From Xiphydria camelus (Eukaryota; Arthropoda; Insecta; Hymenoptera; Xiphydriidae): DNA of 64,000 nt. Shown piece by piece: positions 1 to 11,828 of the stretch. Location of the stretch: positions 4,784,001-4,848,000 of the forward strand of contig OY783192.1 of the NCBI GenBank assembly GCA_963678675.1. The letters run 5' to 3'. Position 1 is the first letter of the stretch. Each line of letters opens with the position of its first letter. The notes beneath the pieces are model-generated. The model worked only from the letters and a program-made list of their open reading frames with translations. It was not told the origin of the DNA and ran no database searches. The position numbers and the translations under genes were made by a program.

Positions 1-1106
1 TCGCGCGTGAACGACGGAGCCCGCAGCGAGCACCTACTTCACTTTTCAACACAATGCATAGTATGAACAAGCTGATCGCTCGAACGTCTCTCACCGAATG
101 CGGGTAATACTATATCTGTACAGCCAAGTTCCGTCTCCGCTGCGATCACAAGGGAGACGTCGCGCTTCATCGCACCGTAATGCACTGCATACAGCAATCA
201 TCCCTGAGGGTGGAAAACATACCGCGCGTAATTATACGTTTCAGAGGTATGCAATGGGAATTTTTAATATTTCGAATGTGTCGAGGAATTGCAAGAACTG
301 CGGGGAATTATGTATCACGGAAAAAAGAATTTTGTACAAAGTGACATTTCAGATAGTAGAAGTTGTCCTCAGGAGAGACATGGCACGGAGTACCGTTGTA
401 ACGTACATTGTAAGAGATAGGTACCCATCAATATGGCAATATTAAAAATGTTCCACAGCCAATTCCACTAACGCAATACATACATACTACGATATAAGAG
501 TGCTACGTTGAATTGTAGTTCTTGGAATGAAAGATGGGTATTCTTACAATGTACACACAACACACACACGGTACTCTATGCTATGTCGCTTCCGGGGACA
601 ACTTCTGCTATGTGAAATATCCCTAATTACAATATTTAGTGAATACTTTGTACAAAATTCTTTTTTTCCGTGATACTTTTCTTTGGCATAATTCCGCTGA
701 GACTTTCCCAACTTCGTAATTAAACCAGAGTTTAATCGAACCTGTAAATACGCGCTGCTCTGATAGGTATAATAAGATACTTACGCTTCTTATTTAAGGT
801 GATATCAGCATCGGCAAAACCGTCGACTAAACTCTTCCATCTAGATAGCAAGCATGATTCATGAACGCATAAACACGGACATCGAGTTATTTACGATCTC
901 GCGATAGGATTTAAACGTTTTACGATGATGACTAGGAGAGAACGCCTCCGGCTTGATTGCAGTTGATAAATAGCAACGCGATCTAAACGGGATGAGTGTC
1001 ATCTGATATTCCCGGAGTTAACGATCGTCGCGTAATAGCTGAGTTGTATATTTTGCAAAACGTTCAGTTAGGGTTACTTCAAATTTCGAAACAGATGCTG
1101 GCGCTC
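1..1106. other. Non-coding DNA, no gene recognised
   Basis: No frame here shows a recognisable domain, and the longest open frames (about 60-115 codons) have no plausible composition or splice context. A short CA-rich run lies near 555-572. I see no TIRs or RNA gene. The stretch is read as intergenic or intronic. Confidence 0.5.
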
Positions 1107-1864
1107 TCTACGCGGAGAAAAATAATTTGGTCAATTAAACCAAAATCTCGGAGACGATGGCTAAACTATTTAGCGAAATATACTTAGGGGAGACCGGGGC
1201 AAAATGATCCTCCGTTGTTTTGGCCTTAATAATGACAACTACCGGATCGCTACGACAATATATTCTTAGTATATAGTTCTCGAATAACTCATAGAGCGGC
1301 GCTTAGTAAAACATCTTCGTCGATCAACAATTAAATAAAATTCATTTTTCAGTAATCTGATGTAAGGGGTATGCGCTCTGTTCATTTTACTCTATTATTT
1401 AACTGTACTGCAATCTCATCATTCAGCAATATTATGAATAAACTGTACAAATCAGTTTCCCCATTTATTTTATATAGATCATTTTGTCGCACCTGGTGGA
1501 GAAAAACGACCCCTTTACACTACTTTACAATTTTAACTTTAACTTTATTTTGATCGAACAAAAAATTTTGAAAAAAAAAATACAATGTAATTGAATAATA
1601 CAACTAGATATGTATGCAAAACTGCAGATTTCTCTCTTCTCCCGTGACTAAGCTGTATCGATTTGAATCTTAGGAGTATCATTTTGTCCCGATCTTCCCT
1701 AAATCCTCCATCTATTTGGTTAAACTGACCACTTCGTGGTTAGAACAACTAAACATTTGATTGGAATAACTAAATATTTGGTTCAATCGACAAGTATTTT
1801 AATTAGAATAACTAAATGCGTTTAACTAGATGCGTTTTGTAACCTAATTATTTTGTTCAGTGTA
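1107..1864. mobile_element. TIR element (family D) interrupted by a second element
   Basis: The two halves, 1107-1183 and 1703-1864, together match an uninterrupted copy at 18964-19156 in the opposite orientation. Shared landmarks are the end-proximal GAGAAAAATAATTTGGTC, the GGTTAGA(A)TAACTAA repeats and the terminal CAGTGTAG. The intervening 519 bp are another TIR element (family J). The element is non-coding, and the homologous copy acts as an in-window empty site. Family names here are mine, not database names. Confidence 0.65.
1184..1702. mobile_element. Non-autonomous TIR element (family J)
   Basis: The left end TTAGGGGAGACCGGGGC(AAAATGAT) is matched in inverted orientation by the right end, whose reverse complement reads TTAGGGAAGATCGGGAC followed by AAAATGAT. 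The TIR is about 30 bp with a few mismatches and the total length is 519 bp. No transposase-like frame lies inside; the 60-codon frame at 1371-1553 has no recognisable motif. Its host sequence is a family D element, so J is the younger of the two. Confidence 0.6.
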
Positions 1865-1914
1865 GTATACACGAATACACATCGAATACAGATTAATAGA
1901 AATAAATCCGTATA

Positions 1915-2130
1915 CCATATGTGAGGCTAAACTTACTCGCCAGGAAAGAAACTTCAATCACTATATCTCGTTATTTATGAATTTTTGGCCTATATCGATA
2001 CAAGACTTTATTGTAGATAAAAACGTAATCTTCATAAAAGTATACTATAAATATAAGCTAAAAGCTCATAGTTAATGAGATAATAGTGATTGAAGTTTCT
2101 TTCCTGGCGCATAAGTTTAGCCTCGTATGG
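1915..2130. mobile_element. MITE (family B), copy 1, ~60-bp TIRs
   Basis: The left arm starts CCATATGTGAGGC and continues through an AAACTTCAATCACTAT segment. The right arm (about 2075-2130) is its inverted copy and ends GCCTCGTATGG. The flanks read TA on both sides, compatible with a TA target duplication. A second, end-truncated copy lies at 41531-41695. It is non-coding and near-palindromic. Confidence 0.7.
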
Positions 2131-5100
2131 TACATACCTACATATTCTATCTCAAATAAAGGTCACATTAAATTCGCGTATGTTCATTTATGCAGTTTCT
2201 CTGGCTACTAATATAATATCTACATTTGAAATACAGGTGGAAAAAATTGACCCAGTAAATATCTGTTAAATTTAATGAAGCGTAAAGCTCGTACGTCAGC
2301 ACAATATGCAATCCGTCCGTTTAGAACAAAAAGCACCGTCGTTTGCGACTCGCCCGCCGACCGGCCGAATACACCGCCACACCGAGCATAGCCCGGACTC
2401 ATTTTGCTTTCCATTTACAGCAAAATCGTGCTGCACTCAAAACGACGGCAGAGAAGTGGGAATTGTTCGAATAAAGCAGCTATAAATTTTATATAACCGC
2501 GTTCGGCGCCCCTATAACTAAACTATTGAAAACCGAAACGGGGTCAGAGTCGACCGACCGACCGCGATTCACGAAAGAGAGAGGCTACTCGGGCAAGGGA
2601 AGATATTTAATGCTCGCGTTCGCCTATTGGTATCTATACATTGACATTTACGACTTCGAGCAACTTTGCGTAATATATGGGGAGACTTGGATTATAAATT
2701 TTCTTACTTCCGAATATGTTCCCGCTCTCGAACCAGCCTCTATGAAGCATCGGACGCTGTGCTCCGCCTGCAGCTTTCGTAACTTTCGCGCATATTTGCA
2801 GGCTCAACTCAAATTACTTTTAAATGGCACATTTTAGCATTATTCTATGTTGGCAAAATTGTCACAAATCAGTAATTTCGAAATATCTCTTTCCCTGCTT
2901 ATTTTTATGCCGCGAAATCAAGTTTAATCGATCGCATTTAGCGTAGGCCGCAAACATAACATTTTTTATTTCAAATCATTTAAAAATGTATTATTAGATT
3001 GAACACTATGATGGCTAACAAAATTTGATAGGCGACAATATTCGAAGAAGTGTTAGAATTATTTGTATACTTATAGTAAATGAATCGTATATTGTTAAAA
3101 CTAGCTAAGTGACTTCTGGGAAACTTTTCAGGAATTGCAAAAAACGTTTAATTTTCCAAAATGAAAGTAAACGGCTTGAGTGACACACCGAAATAACACA
3201 TGCAGGATATGCGTACTTGCATTCTCTTTCTGCACTAAATGATGCGTCTATATGCTAAATGCGCATTTCCGACAAAACACGAAAATGCCCGAAAATGTTA
3301 CTTGGCGTCTTTTAACAATAAACGATTCAAATACAGTCACGCGCTAGCGGCCTTTAAATTATTCCGCTGAATCCAAGAAAATGTTTTCCAGCATCGTAGC
3401 TATTACCTGCACGGGGTTATTTCGGGACGCGTGAAAGATATGGCGTATTTTCAATTTTTTTTACTTTCAGGAAATATTAAATTTTATTTAAGGCACACTC
3501 TTTATATAGTCCAGCAGATGTGATTGCCCAGTGAGAATTCAATCTTTTTTGGATGACACTATATATTAAGCAATGAGAATTAAATACTGAATTAATTTTC
3601 ATCTCTCGAATCCGTATATTCCAACTATCACCTGAAAATTCCTATAGGTAAGCTATTTCCAAAATCCCCAAAATTGAAAGACGCCCGTTAACCGTCATCG
3701 AATTCCTCGCGACGATTGCCGAACTTTTATCTCGCTTCGAAACCTTATTGCTTCTGTTTTAAGAATTGCATTGTTTCGCAAATGTTCTCAATTCCGAATG
3801 CGTACTGCCGCGCGTCTCACGATTCACCGCAATTGCTCTACGGAGCGTCCGACGCTGCGCTTCCGCGTAGAAGCATTCGCGCGCTCGATCCGAACTACTT
3901 CCGACAGGTGCCGAGTTCCTCGCGACGATAGTCGAATTTCTGATATTCTCCCCGGAGTCTCTGGCACGATCCTAGTTGCTTCTGCCGTATGACTCGCATT
4001 GTAAATCCTCTCACTTCCAAATACGCTCGAGCGCGCCATTACGATTTGCCGTAATTTTCCTGTGAAACGTTTGTGACGCCGCGCCGCACCCCCGCTTCCG
4101 CGAACTCGACGCACATTCTCGCTCGCCCGATTTCAACTACTTCCGATAGCCGCCGACTTCCTCTAGGCGCTCCGTCGAATTTCTGATACTCGCTTCGGAA
4201 TTTCTGGCGCCGTCTTTGTCGCTTCTGCCCTCGCGCGACTACGGAATGCTATAGATTTTCCAACGCGACACCGAGAGAATCCGGAAGCTCCGTCTTCGAC
4301 CCCTATCGCGCACCCCGAGCTCGCACATGCGCTAACTTCTGGGATCTTTGGGAGTTTCGCGATCGAACCGCGCGCGCGCGCGCGTTAGTTGGATTTAACT
4401 TCTACGTGCTATGTATATCCATCCGACTTGTTCGATACGTCGCGTTCGAGATGGAGCCACTTATTTCGTGCGGTTCATGCGGCGATAGTACAGTCGAGCG
4501 TGTAGATTCTGGACATGGGGAGGGTGAGATTAAGAAAAAATTATTAGCCAAATATTCGAGCTCTACTTTTAATAATAAATATTGAGCTTCGGTGCTGTTT
4601 GATTTCATAAAAAAAAAAGTACGGATTTCAAGCATTTAATGAGATTTCGACAATTTTTACTCGATGAGGGGATTATCGATAAAATGTAAACGGGAAAAAA
4701 GAAACCGGCAATTTTTACTGTTTTATCCAGACGCGCTGAGACTCGAACTCATTTTCAAGAATTTGTACATATGAATTTTGCAACAGTGCACGGGGAAAAA
4801 ACAACTACACGAATTACAGTTTGACTAACATAAACTACGATTCGACCGACAGAAATTCCTGTGAGAAGCAGATATTGTATCCGGTTAAACTAGTATCTGT
4901 ACTGTTGCAAACAGCAAATAGAAATATGTTCTCTGTACACATTCTTGAAGATGAGATCGCGTCTAAGTGCACACAGAATGAAACAGTAAAAATTGCCTGC
5001 TCATTGTTTTCCGTGTACTTCGGTCGAATTAACTGCAAACAGTCGCGAGCACGATACTTTTCGAATAATTCGACAAAATTCCACTTTTTACGCGAAATAC

Positions 5101-6662
5101 TCATCTCTCTAATAGTAGCTGCATCAGTGGTGATATTTCCGAACCGTTAAACGGAAAACAAGCACACAATGTGCTTCGACAACGGGCTTTACCCTTTTCT
5201 ACTGCTGCCACGGTCACGCATGGACACAACCATTCGCCACAAAGTAGCTTTAAAACGCACGGCTAGAACGATCGAACATAACTTCCCGCACAACGGGATA
5301 CGATCGTCACAATGGTCAGGAGTGTTCTATACGAACACTTCGGACGCTCCGCTGTGGTTGGCTGACGAGCCGAGTTGAAATTCCTCGTTTCGCCGTGATA
5401 CGGTAGTTGAAAGCCTCCGACATGTAATACCGCTGATGTGGTCTGGGGGATACACATACGATTCCCCAACTTTACCCCACCGCGGCTAGGGAAAATTGAA
5501 AGCCCGCGAAATTCGCGCGATGATTAGTCCACTTTGGAAGTTCAATTATTTCGTTACGCGCGAAACGCAATCGGCTCCGTCTGACTGACCATTATCGAGG
5601 AGTTGCCAGGGATACCTTCCCATCGAAGCACAGAGGTGCCCTTTCAAATAGTTTCGTTGAGGTCGAACGCGGCGTCTCGGTCATCGCGTTGTCTCCCGCA
5701 AAACGTAACCGGCTCGCGAGCCGTAACTTTTAACGAAGCGCCTATCGGGTCGACTCCGGTGTCAACTTTCCGAGAGACTCGGTATTGTACGTGACGCAGA
5801 GTTGCGCGAGTACAACAAAGATTATATACTAATGCGCTCGCTAACCGCTCCTTCTCTCTCAACCTCTCGTCTCCCTTTGTCCTTCTATTTTACATCCATC
5901 TCTCTCTCTCTCTCTTCAGCATCCCCAACCATCGCTACAGGAATCCCTTCGACATGGCAAGGATTCCCAAGACGAATAGAGAGATTCCAAAGATTCCTCC
6001 TCGCGCTCAAAGGTGCGAACGAACAACGAGACGCCGATCCTCGGCTGTAATCGCCACGCGTTCGTCGATCCGAGATTCGGTGGAGGGCGGGTGGAGGGGC
6101 GAGGCGCAACGAAACGCGAGCCCGACGCGGAAGGCTGTTAAACCAGGGACGATCCTTCGACACTTCCGCTCGTCGCGCGTGACCGTCGAGTCGCGAGCAA
6201 AATAATTCCCTGAAAAATGACCTGTAATAATAATGATACATCCTCTCCACTTAAACTGCGCCCCATCCCCGAGAATAACGAAGATAAATGGAGGTGGAAG
6301 CCCTTGGCGGAGACACGTGTACCTACATACCCGAGAAGCGCTCTCCTCTCGCGCAGCGGGGGGTGGGAAGAATTCGGAAAGTTTTCGTCGTCGCGTTATA
6401 GTCGGGTCGTTGTCGCGCGACGCGAATAAAACTACAAATCGCGATTCCGTCTGAACGCGAGCGGGAAAGGGTTCTTTTACGTTCAAACGATACGCGGCTG
6501 TCGCTGGCGTAAGTCTTCGTCGGAGTCGCGAAACGTGGAAGCTAATCAGAATTTATATTCCATCAATAATCGTATGCGAAAGATGATCGAATCGACTGAG
6601 AACTTTTTCGGAAGCTGTCGGTACGGGAATGACGTTTGCTGGAAAGAAACATGAGCATTTTC
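2131..6662. other. Non-coding DNA, GC-rich toward 3.7-6.5 kb
   Basis: This is a long stretch without a recognisable gene. GC and CpG content rise between about 3.7-4.4 kb and 5.5-6.5 kb, and open frames exist on both strands there, as expected of GC-rich random sequence. None shows a domain or a consistent exon structure. An alternating CG run sits at about 4370-4384 and a short CT run at about 5900-5916. Promoters or single exons of an unrecognised gene cannot be excluded. Confidence 0.45.
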
Positions 6663-6920
6663 CAATTGAAAGGGCAAGTGGGTGAAGGGGTTATGTAACA
6701 AAAAGTTAGTTTCGAGATATTTGAGTTTGTAGGACACCTTCCCTCCAGTAGATATATGCCATACTAAACATACTCCGTGTAATATCTGGGTTTTAAATGG
6801 AATTCGAGCTATCCAAGATTTACCAGAAGTCACATTCGGACATAACACTTTCATCCACTGAATGATCTCATTTTTCTAAAAATGTTACATAACCCCTTCA
6901 TCCACTTGTCTCTTCAATTT
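6663..6920. mobile_element. MITE (family M), ~40-bp TIRs
   Basis: The arms are 6663-6704 and 6880-6920. Each reads inward as an ATTGAAG-like end, then ACAAGTGGATGAAGGGGTTATGTAACA. The total is about 258 bp and non-coding. The ends resemble those of the 249-bp element at 32082-32330, which begins ATTGAAGACACAAGTGCATA, so the two are probably relatives. Confidence 0.6.
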
Positions 6921-8346
6921 GTCGTGTAGAAACGTAAGAACGAATCGTACATCGAAAGCTGATGCGCCCGAAACTCGTTGGCAAGTTTCTCCTGCTATGT
7001 CTCTGTGCAAAGAGTTGAAACGTGCTGATTTCGGATGAATGCCATTCCCGTTCCGACAGCTCCCGAAAAACTCTCGGTCGATCCGATCATCTCTCGCGCA
7101 GGATCATTGGTGGAATACAATTTCTGGTCGGCTTTTCGTTCAGACTCCGACAACGACTTACGGCAGCGACAGCCGTGTAAAATGTTTGAATGTAAAAGAA
7201 CCCTGAGGGTGCGAGACGAATGACAGGCGCGGGGTCCGTCCGTATCCGGTACTCGTAGAGATAGCAAAGCGACTTGATTTTTTCGCGTAAGCGGCCCCGG
7301 GGAAAGTTTTCCCATGGAAAATGTGTACTCTCGGCATTTCCCCCGCGTATAAGCATAAAAACGGCGGAGACCGTTCTCACGCTGAGCGAGATACGTATCT
7401 CGGCGTCGCACCTTGTTCACATTTCCCTCTCGAATTCCCCCTGCGTCCTGTATTCATACCTCCGGAAGCAAGTAGGAGAGCTTGGTGAAATAAAATGGCA
7501 ACCGGGAGCGACGACGTTCCTCCGTCTCGCTTTTATCCTCGCGCGCGAGAGGGTCTCGTTTTCCGCGCATCTACGAAATTATAATAAAGATAATACGGCA
7601 CGCGGCGTGCACAACTCGCGCGCTACGAATTCACTGCGGAATCGCGCGGTCTTCCCTGCGTATCGCGCGTCCTGATTTCGTCATTAAATTTGAAGTGACG
7701 CCCAACGGGAACGAATCCTTTGAATCGTGTGGAGGGGAAAGAGACGGTGGGAGGGAGGGAAAGTGAGAGATTTCATTCTTCGAATTTCTTCCCACAATAC
7801 ATCGTTGATGCAGGCGATGCATGTATGCGCCTCCACGCATTTTACTGTTATATCGGTAATGTAAATCTACTACGTTTAAGGATGTTGTAGGATAACTATT
7901 ATACTTAGTATATCTGGAGCTAGTCGTAACTCCAATTTTACTCAATATTGAGTTAATATCATTTTCAAACTACACCGAGGGGTGGAGAGGAGGGAGAGGA
8001 GGGGAGGAGAGAAGAAGAAGAAGAAGAAGAACAAGCGTTTATTTTGCTCTAGGGCGCAAGGAGGCCCTCTGAGAGCACACAAAAGGTCAGAACGAATAAG
8101 TAACAAAGAAAGCAACAAAGAGAGTAAACGAGTGAAAAGAGATGAAGTAAATAATAGAACGGGCTAGACTAACAAAATAAGGCAAATAAAAAAAAAAAGT
8201 TTACAAATACAAATAATACAGATTAAACTAGCATAGTAAAGTATAATAATATAAGCGGAAGTAAGTGATACGAATAAGCGCATAAAGAAATAGGGTAGGC
8301 GTACCAGTTTTGGCCATTTTAAGCATTTTCGGGCATTCGATTATGT
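6921..8346. other. Non-coding DNA, no gene recognised
   Basis: The stretch has elevated GC at 7.0-7.7 kb, a purine-rich AGAAGAAG stretch at about 8009-8031, and no recognisable coding or RNA gene. Open frames up to 141 codons exist on overlapping strands without domain-like composition. Confidence 0.4.
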
Positions 8347-8520
8347 TATACATACAGACTGTCCCTTTCAATACACGCCAGCGTGGCGGGTTGCATATCG
8401 GTTATCCGCCTTGCGCCAGACACAGGCGCCACAGGCGCATGGCCCCTGCAGCGGATCGGAGGCGTTAACCGATATGCAACCCGCCACGCTGGCGTGTAAA
8501 GCGGGGGACAGTTTGTATAA
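8347..8520. mobile_element. Hairpin MITE with long perfect stem
   Basis: The arms are 8347-8410 and about 8451-8520. They contain a perfectly paired core of about 32 bp (from ACACGCCAGCGTGGCGGG through ATATCGGTTA) and the less perfect outer ends TATACA..ACTGTCCC. The loop of about 40 bp is GC-rich. The core is far more GC-rich than its AT-rich flanks. It is read as a short foldback or MITE; a structured RNA hairpin is an alternative. Confidence 0.6.
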
Positions 8521-8744
8521 TATAATAATAATATATATATTAAGGTGGGCCAAAAAAAAGACTATTTTTTTTAATTACTATGAAAACATTGTTGAGGATG
8601 ACGAAAAAGAAATTCTGCTGAAGTTTCAGCTCTTAATATTAGTATTAACAACTGCCTCATCGCAATTTTCTTTTTCCCGTTTAAATAACATGGGAAAATT
8701 TTATTTTGAACTTTCAATTTTTATAACTTGTTAACGGATTATCG

Positions 8745-9598
8745 CATTCGAATGATCAAAACGTATTCTTGTAGGAAATCGCACGACCTACAAAAAAGGT
8801 GCCTTATGAATTTTTGATAAATTTATCAGTTCGGAAGTTATTCGAGGTCAAAGTTGAACTGGTGGTCAATTTCACGGTTTTTTTTTTCATTTTAGTCACG
8901 AAATAATTTTTTTAACCTCTTTTTATTTCAGTTGTTTAAGATTTTTCTTTAATTATTTCTAAATATTCAAAGTTCAATAATTTCCCCTGAGTAATTATTA
9001 TCAGAATTCATTATAATTCTATTTTCTGCAAGCCATTTTAGAAATGAATAATAATCCTTTTTATGATTTTTCATGGACGCAACATTAATTGTTAGTCAAA
9101 AATTAAAAAATCAGAATTAAATTTTAATTTTTATGCGATTAAAATTGTTTTTTATTGATTTACTTTTCATGAAACAGATAAATTTAAAACTTTTTTTCAG
9201 AATAACAAAATCTTGATTTTTTACATGAGTACATTATTATATGGAGTGAAAATTGTTCATTCTTATAATGATATGATCGATACGAATCGATTAAAATACA
9301 GATGTTATGAACTGTTGTAGATTAAAAACATAATTTTTATCAATTAACTGGGAATTTCGAGAAAACTTCAATGTTTCATGAAAAGACATAGCATATGTTC
9401 CAAGAACAGAAAGATTTAGTTTATTTTTGAACAATTAATTCGTGTCAAAAATGAAAAAAACCGTGAAATTGACCACCAGTACAACTTTGACCTCGAATAA
9501 CTTCTCAACCAGTAGACTTATCAAAAAATCATAAGATACCTTTTTTGTAGGTCGTCCGATTTCCTACGAGAATACTGTTTAAGTCAAAACGACCTTAA
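8745..9598. repeat. AT-rich foldback repeat with ~150-bp arms
   Basis: The left arm, about 8745-8892 (TCAAAACGTATTCTTGTAGG ... GGTCAATTTCACGG), is mirrored by the right arm, about 9448-9598 (CCGTGAAATTGACCACC ... CGAGAATACTGT..). The spacer is about 555 bp of very AT-rich, non-coding DNA. It lies directly upstream of the Transib element and may be a degraded DNA transposon. AT-rich low-complexity repeat sequence continues to about 9900. Confidence 0.55.
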
Positions 9599-9977
9599 AG
9601 TTCGAGATTTTCTAAATAAAAAAAAAATGATACATAATAGACTGCGGATGTATGGAAAGAGGTTATTAAGAGGTATTTTCACATAGACTTAAGAAATCCA
9701 AAAATCCAATTTTATGGGTTGGCGGTGGGGGTAACTTAAAAAAAAAATTTTTCCAGAATTTTTTTGCCCCAGTTTTATAGATCGGAAAAAACCATAAAAC
9801 TTTTATTTCAACTTTTTTCCCTTATCTTTCACCGTTCGGGAGTTATTCCGTGAAGAAGAAAAATCTGCATTTTTTTCAAGGGATGATTTCACCCCTTGAA
9901 ACTGGAATTCCGCACCAATGAAATGTTTTCAAGAGACACGGTAGTGTCTCGCGGCATGTTCATTCAAGTCGTCAGAA

Positions 9978-9982
9978 CGACG
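9978..9982. repeat. Target-site duplication (left) of Transib element
   Basis: CGACG directly abuts the left CACAGTG terminus and is repeated identically at 11829-11833. Its length (5 bp) and CG-N-CG form match the known target preference of Transib transposons. Confidence 0.8.
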
Positions 9983-10010
9983 CACAGTGCGGCGACCAAT
10001 GGAAAAAACC
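9983..10010 (+). promoter_or_regulatory. RSS-like transposon terminus, 12-bp spacer
   Basis: The heptamer CACAGTG (9983-9989), a 12-bp spacer and the A-rich nonamer GAAAAAACC make up this terminus. The nonamer matches the consensus ACAAAAACC at 7 of 9 positions. By analogy it is the transposase binding and cleavage site. The nonamer assignment is inference because A-rich runs are common in this DNA. Confidence 0.6.
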
Positions 10011-10981
10011 CAAAAAATCAAGTTGTACAAAAACGGTTCTAAAACACACGTAGGTCAAAAGAAATAGTCCCCAAACAAGAAACTAAAGCTTGTTTACGAA
10101 AAATTCCACTGGCACCTGTGCAACACCGCTCTGAATATCAGCTTGTTTGAGCAGTCTACGTTACACACAGAGGAGGTGTGCGACGCGGAGTTTTCGATTT
10201 ATTGGAAAATGTGAATTCGCCCGAAAATCATCGGTTTGTTTGCATAGATTTTGTTCATTAGAGTAAGAACTATGTTTTCGACCTATTCTTTGTTACTCTT
10301 ATTGGTTGTTATTGTTTTAATCGCCTATTTGAGTGAGGCCTCATTTTACTTCAACTCCGTCAAAGTTGTTGACTTTCAGAAGGTTTATCTAATGAGTGTC
10401 ATGAGGTGTCGAGCTAATTCTTGTTCTAACGTACAGAGTACAATAGCCTTTATTCGCTTAAGCAAAATTTGGCTGCTAGTACCTGCTAGCCTTTGATATA
10501 CAGCATTTTTTAATCCTTGCCGCGTGCCTCAATAGAGGCTCGTACTATTACTTCGGTAATAAGATCGCGGCTTCGGATTCGAATTCCTACGTACCGTTTA
10601 AAAATTTTACCCGCTTCTTCGTATCTCTCATAATTTTCAAGATATGTACATAAGTTTATTGTTTAAACAAATTATCAATTCGCTTTCTACGGTAAAATTA
10701 ATATAATTTAAAGTTCGACCCCCTTTGAAACCCCAATATTATTTCTATTCCGTCGCATTCCTTACCGTTTCGAGATATTTTGAAAAGTTTATTGTCCAAA
10801 TAAATTTTAAAATAATTTATCGAATTGCTATATGCGGTAATACCATCACGGCTGAAAGTATCTGCTACTTTTTCATACGCAGCAGTGTCTTAATCTTCAG
10901 ACAGACGATAGTCAGAATTCTAAATATTGATTCTTATCACTCAGTGTCATCGCGATCGAAATACCTGAGTTCCAATCAAAA

Positions 10982-11530
10982 ATGGGTTTAAATGTTGACC
11001 AGCCGAAACCAGGGTTTGGGTCGTCAAATGATGGTAATACTGCGCGGAGGTTTTTTGCGAACTCTAAGCTAAGCTCTGAAATTACTGGAATCAATGAGAC
11101 TTTGATTCAAAAGTTCTCTGTGATTCTACGTGTTATTGCAAGTGGTTCAGCTGTTGATTTGGAACAATTTAAATTACTCCTTTGTCAAACCAAAGACCTG
11201 TATTTACAACATTATTCTTGGTATTACATGCCAAGTACTTTGTATAAACTCTTCTTTCACGCAGTTGACATCATGAAATATTTTGAAATACCAATTGGAC
11301 AATTGTCTGAGGAGGCTCTCGAAGCTACGCACAAAGTTTTTCGACGCACTAGATTAAATCACGCTAGAAAGTCCTCAAGATTAAATAATTGTCAAGACGT
11401 AATAAACAACCTATTGCTGATGTCTGACCCGTATATTTCCATGAACAGGAAAATTGTACGGAGGCGAACAAGAATATTCGATGATGATATTGAAAGCTAC
11501 CTTCTTTGTAGTGAAAATTCATGCGATTGA
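10982..11530 (+). pseudogene. Transib transposase, C-terminal remnant
   Basis: This is a 182-residue open frame, and in-frame homology-like residues extend upstream to the TGA at 10928. I align it to the C-terminal part of the RAG1/Transib catalytic core. GNTARRFF (residues 18-25) corresponds to GNFARKLM in RAG1. SEEALEATHKVFRRTR (residues 109-124) corresponds to the SEGNESGNKLFRRFR segment of RAG1. Glu110 therefore lines up with RAG1 Glu962, the third catalytic acidic residue. The remainder (residues 126-152) also follows RAG1 around its NARQS and downstream helices. The N-terminal DNA-binding region and both catalytic aspartates are absent, and upstream frames are closed, so the protein cannot be an active transposase. 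It ends about 300 bp before the right terminus, as expected for the 3' end of the gene. Family assignment is firm from the combined protein and end signatures; residue pairing is from memory of the family. Confidence 0.8.
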
Positions 11531-11790
11531 TGATTCAGAATATTTAGTGCTAAATGTTCGTAAAAATTAATTTTTAATTAATTGTATGTACATATCTTAC
11601 GCAGGAATGTAATATTTACTTCAAAAAAAGTATTCTTTTAGTTGAGTTTCATATTGCTAATAACGCAACCTGAAAAGTTTAAACAATGTGATATTATTTT
11701 ACTTCTTTGACGAAATATATATTTCAATGTACAATTAAATGAAAATTCAACAAAATTGTATCACTAAAACTTCGTTATAGTTAAGTTTTC

Positions 11791-11828
11791 AGTTTTTTCC
11801 CTATTTCCCATTGACTCGCCGCACTGTG
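11791..11828 (-). promoter_or_regulatory. RSS-like transposon terminus, 22-bp spacer
   Basis: Read inward on the minus strand, CACAGTG is followed by 22 bp and GAAAAAACT, which matches the nonamer consensus at 6 of 9. Compared with the left end, the sequence CGGCGA..CAATGG is shared, and about 10 extra bases lie before the A-run. That is close to one helical turn. Confidence 0.55.

Larger units (their letters stand above)
9983..11828. mobile_element. Transib DNA transposon (RAG1-related), internally reduced
   Basis: The element is 1846 bp. The ends are inverted copies starting CACAGTGCGGCGA, and both sides carry an identical 5-bp CGACG target duplication. CACAGTG is exactly the consensus recombination-signal heptamer. 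On the left, a 12-bp spacer (9990-10001) is followed by GAAAAAACC (10002-10010). On the right, read inward, a 22-bp spacer is followed by GAAAAAACT (11791-11799). The interior encodes a transposase C-terminus in the same orientation as the left end (10982-11530). Autonomous Transibs are roughly 3-4 kb, so about half the element is missing, including the region that should carry the two catalytic aspartates. Family knowledge: Transib is the transposon superfamily from which RAG1 and its recombination signals are thought to derive. Confidence 0.88.

Noticed and set aside
10251..10991. Hydrophobic frames inside the Transib element upstream of the transposase remnant
   Set aside because: They do not resemble the Transib/RAG1 N-terminal or aspartate-containing regions; probably chance frames in decayed DNA.
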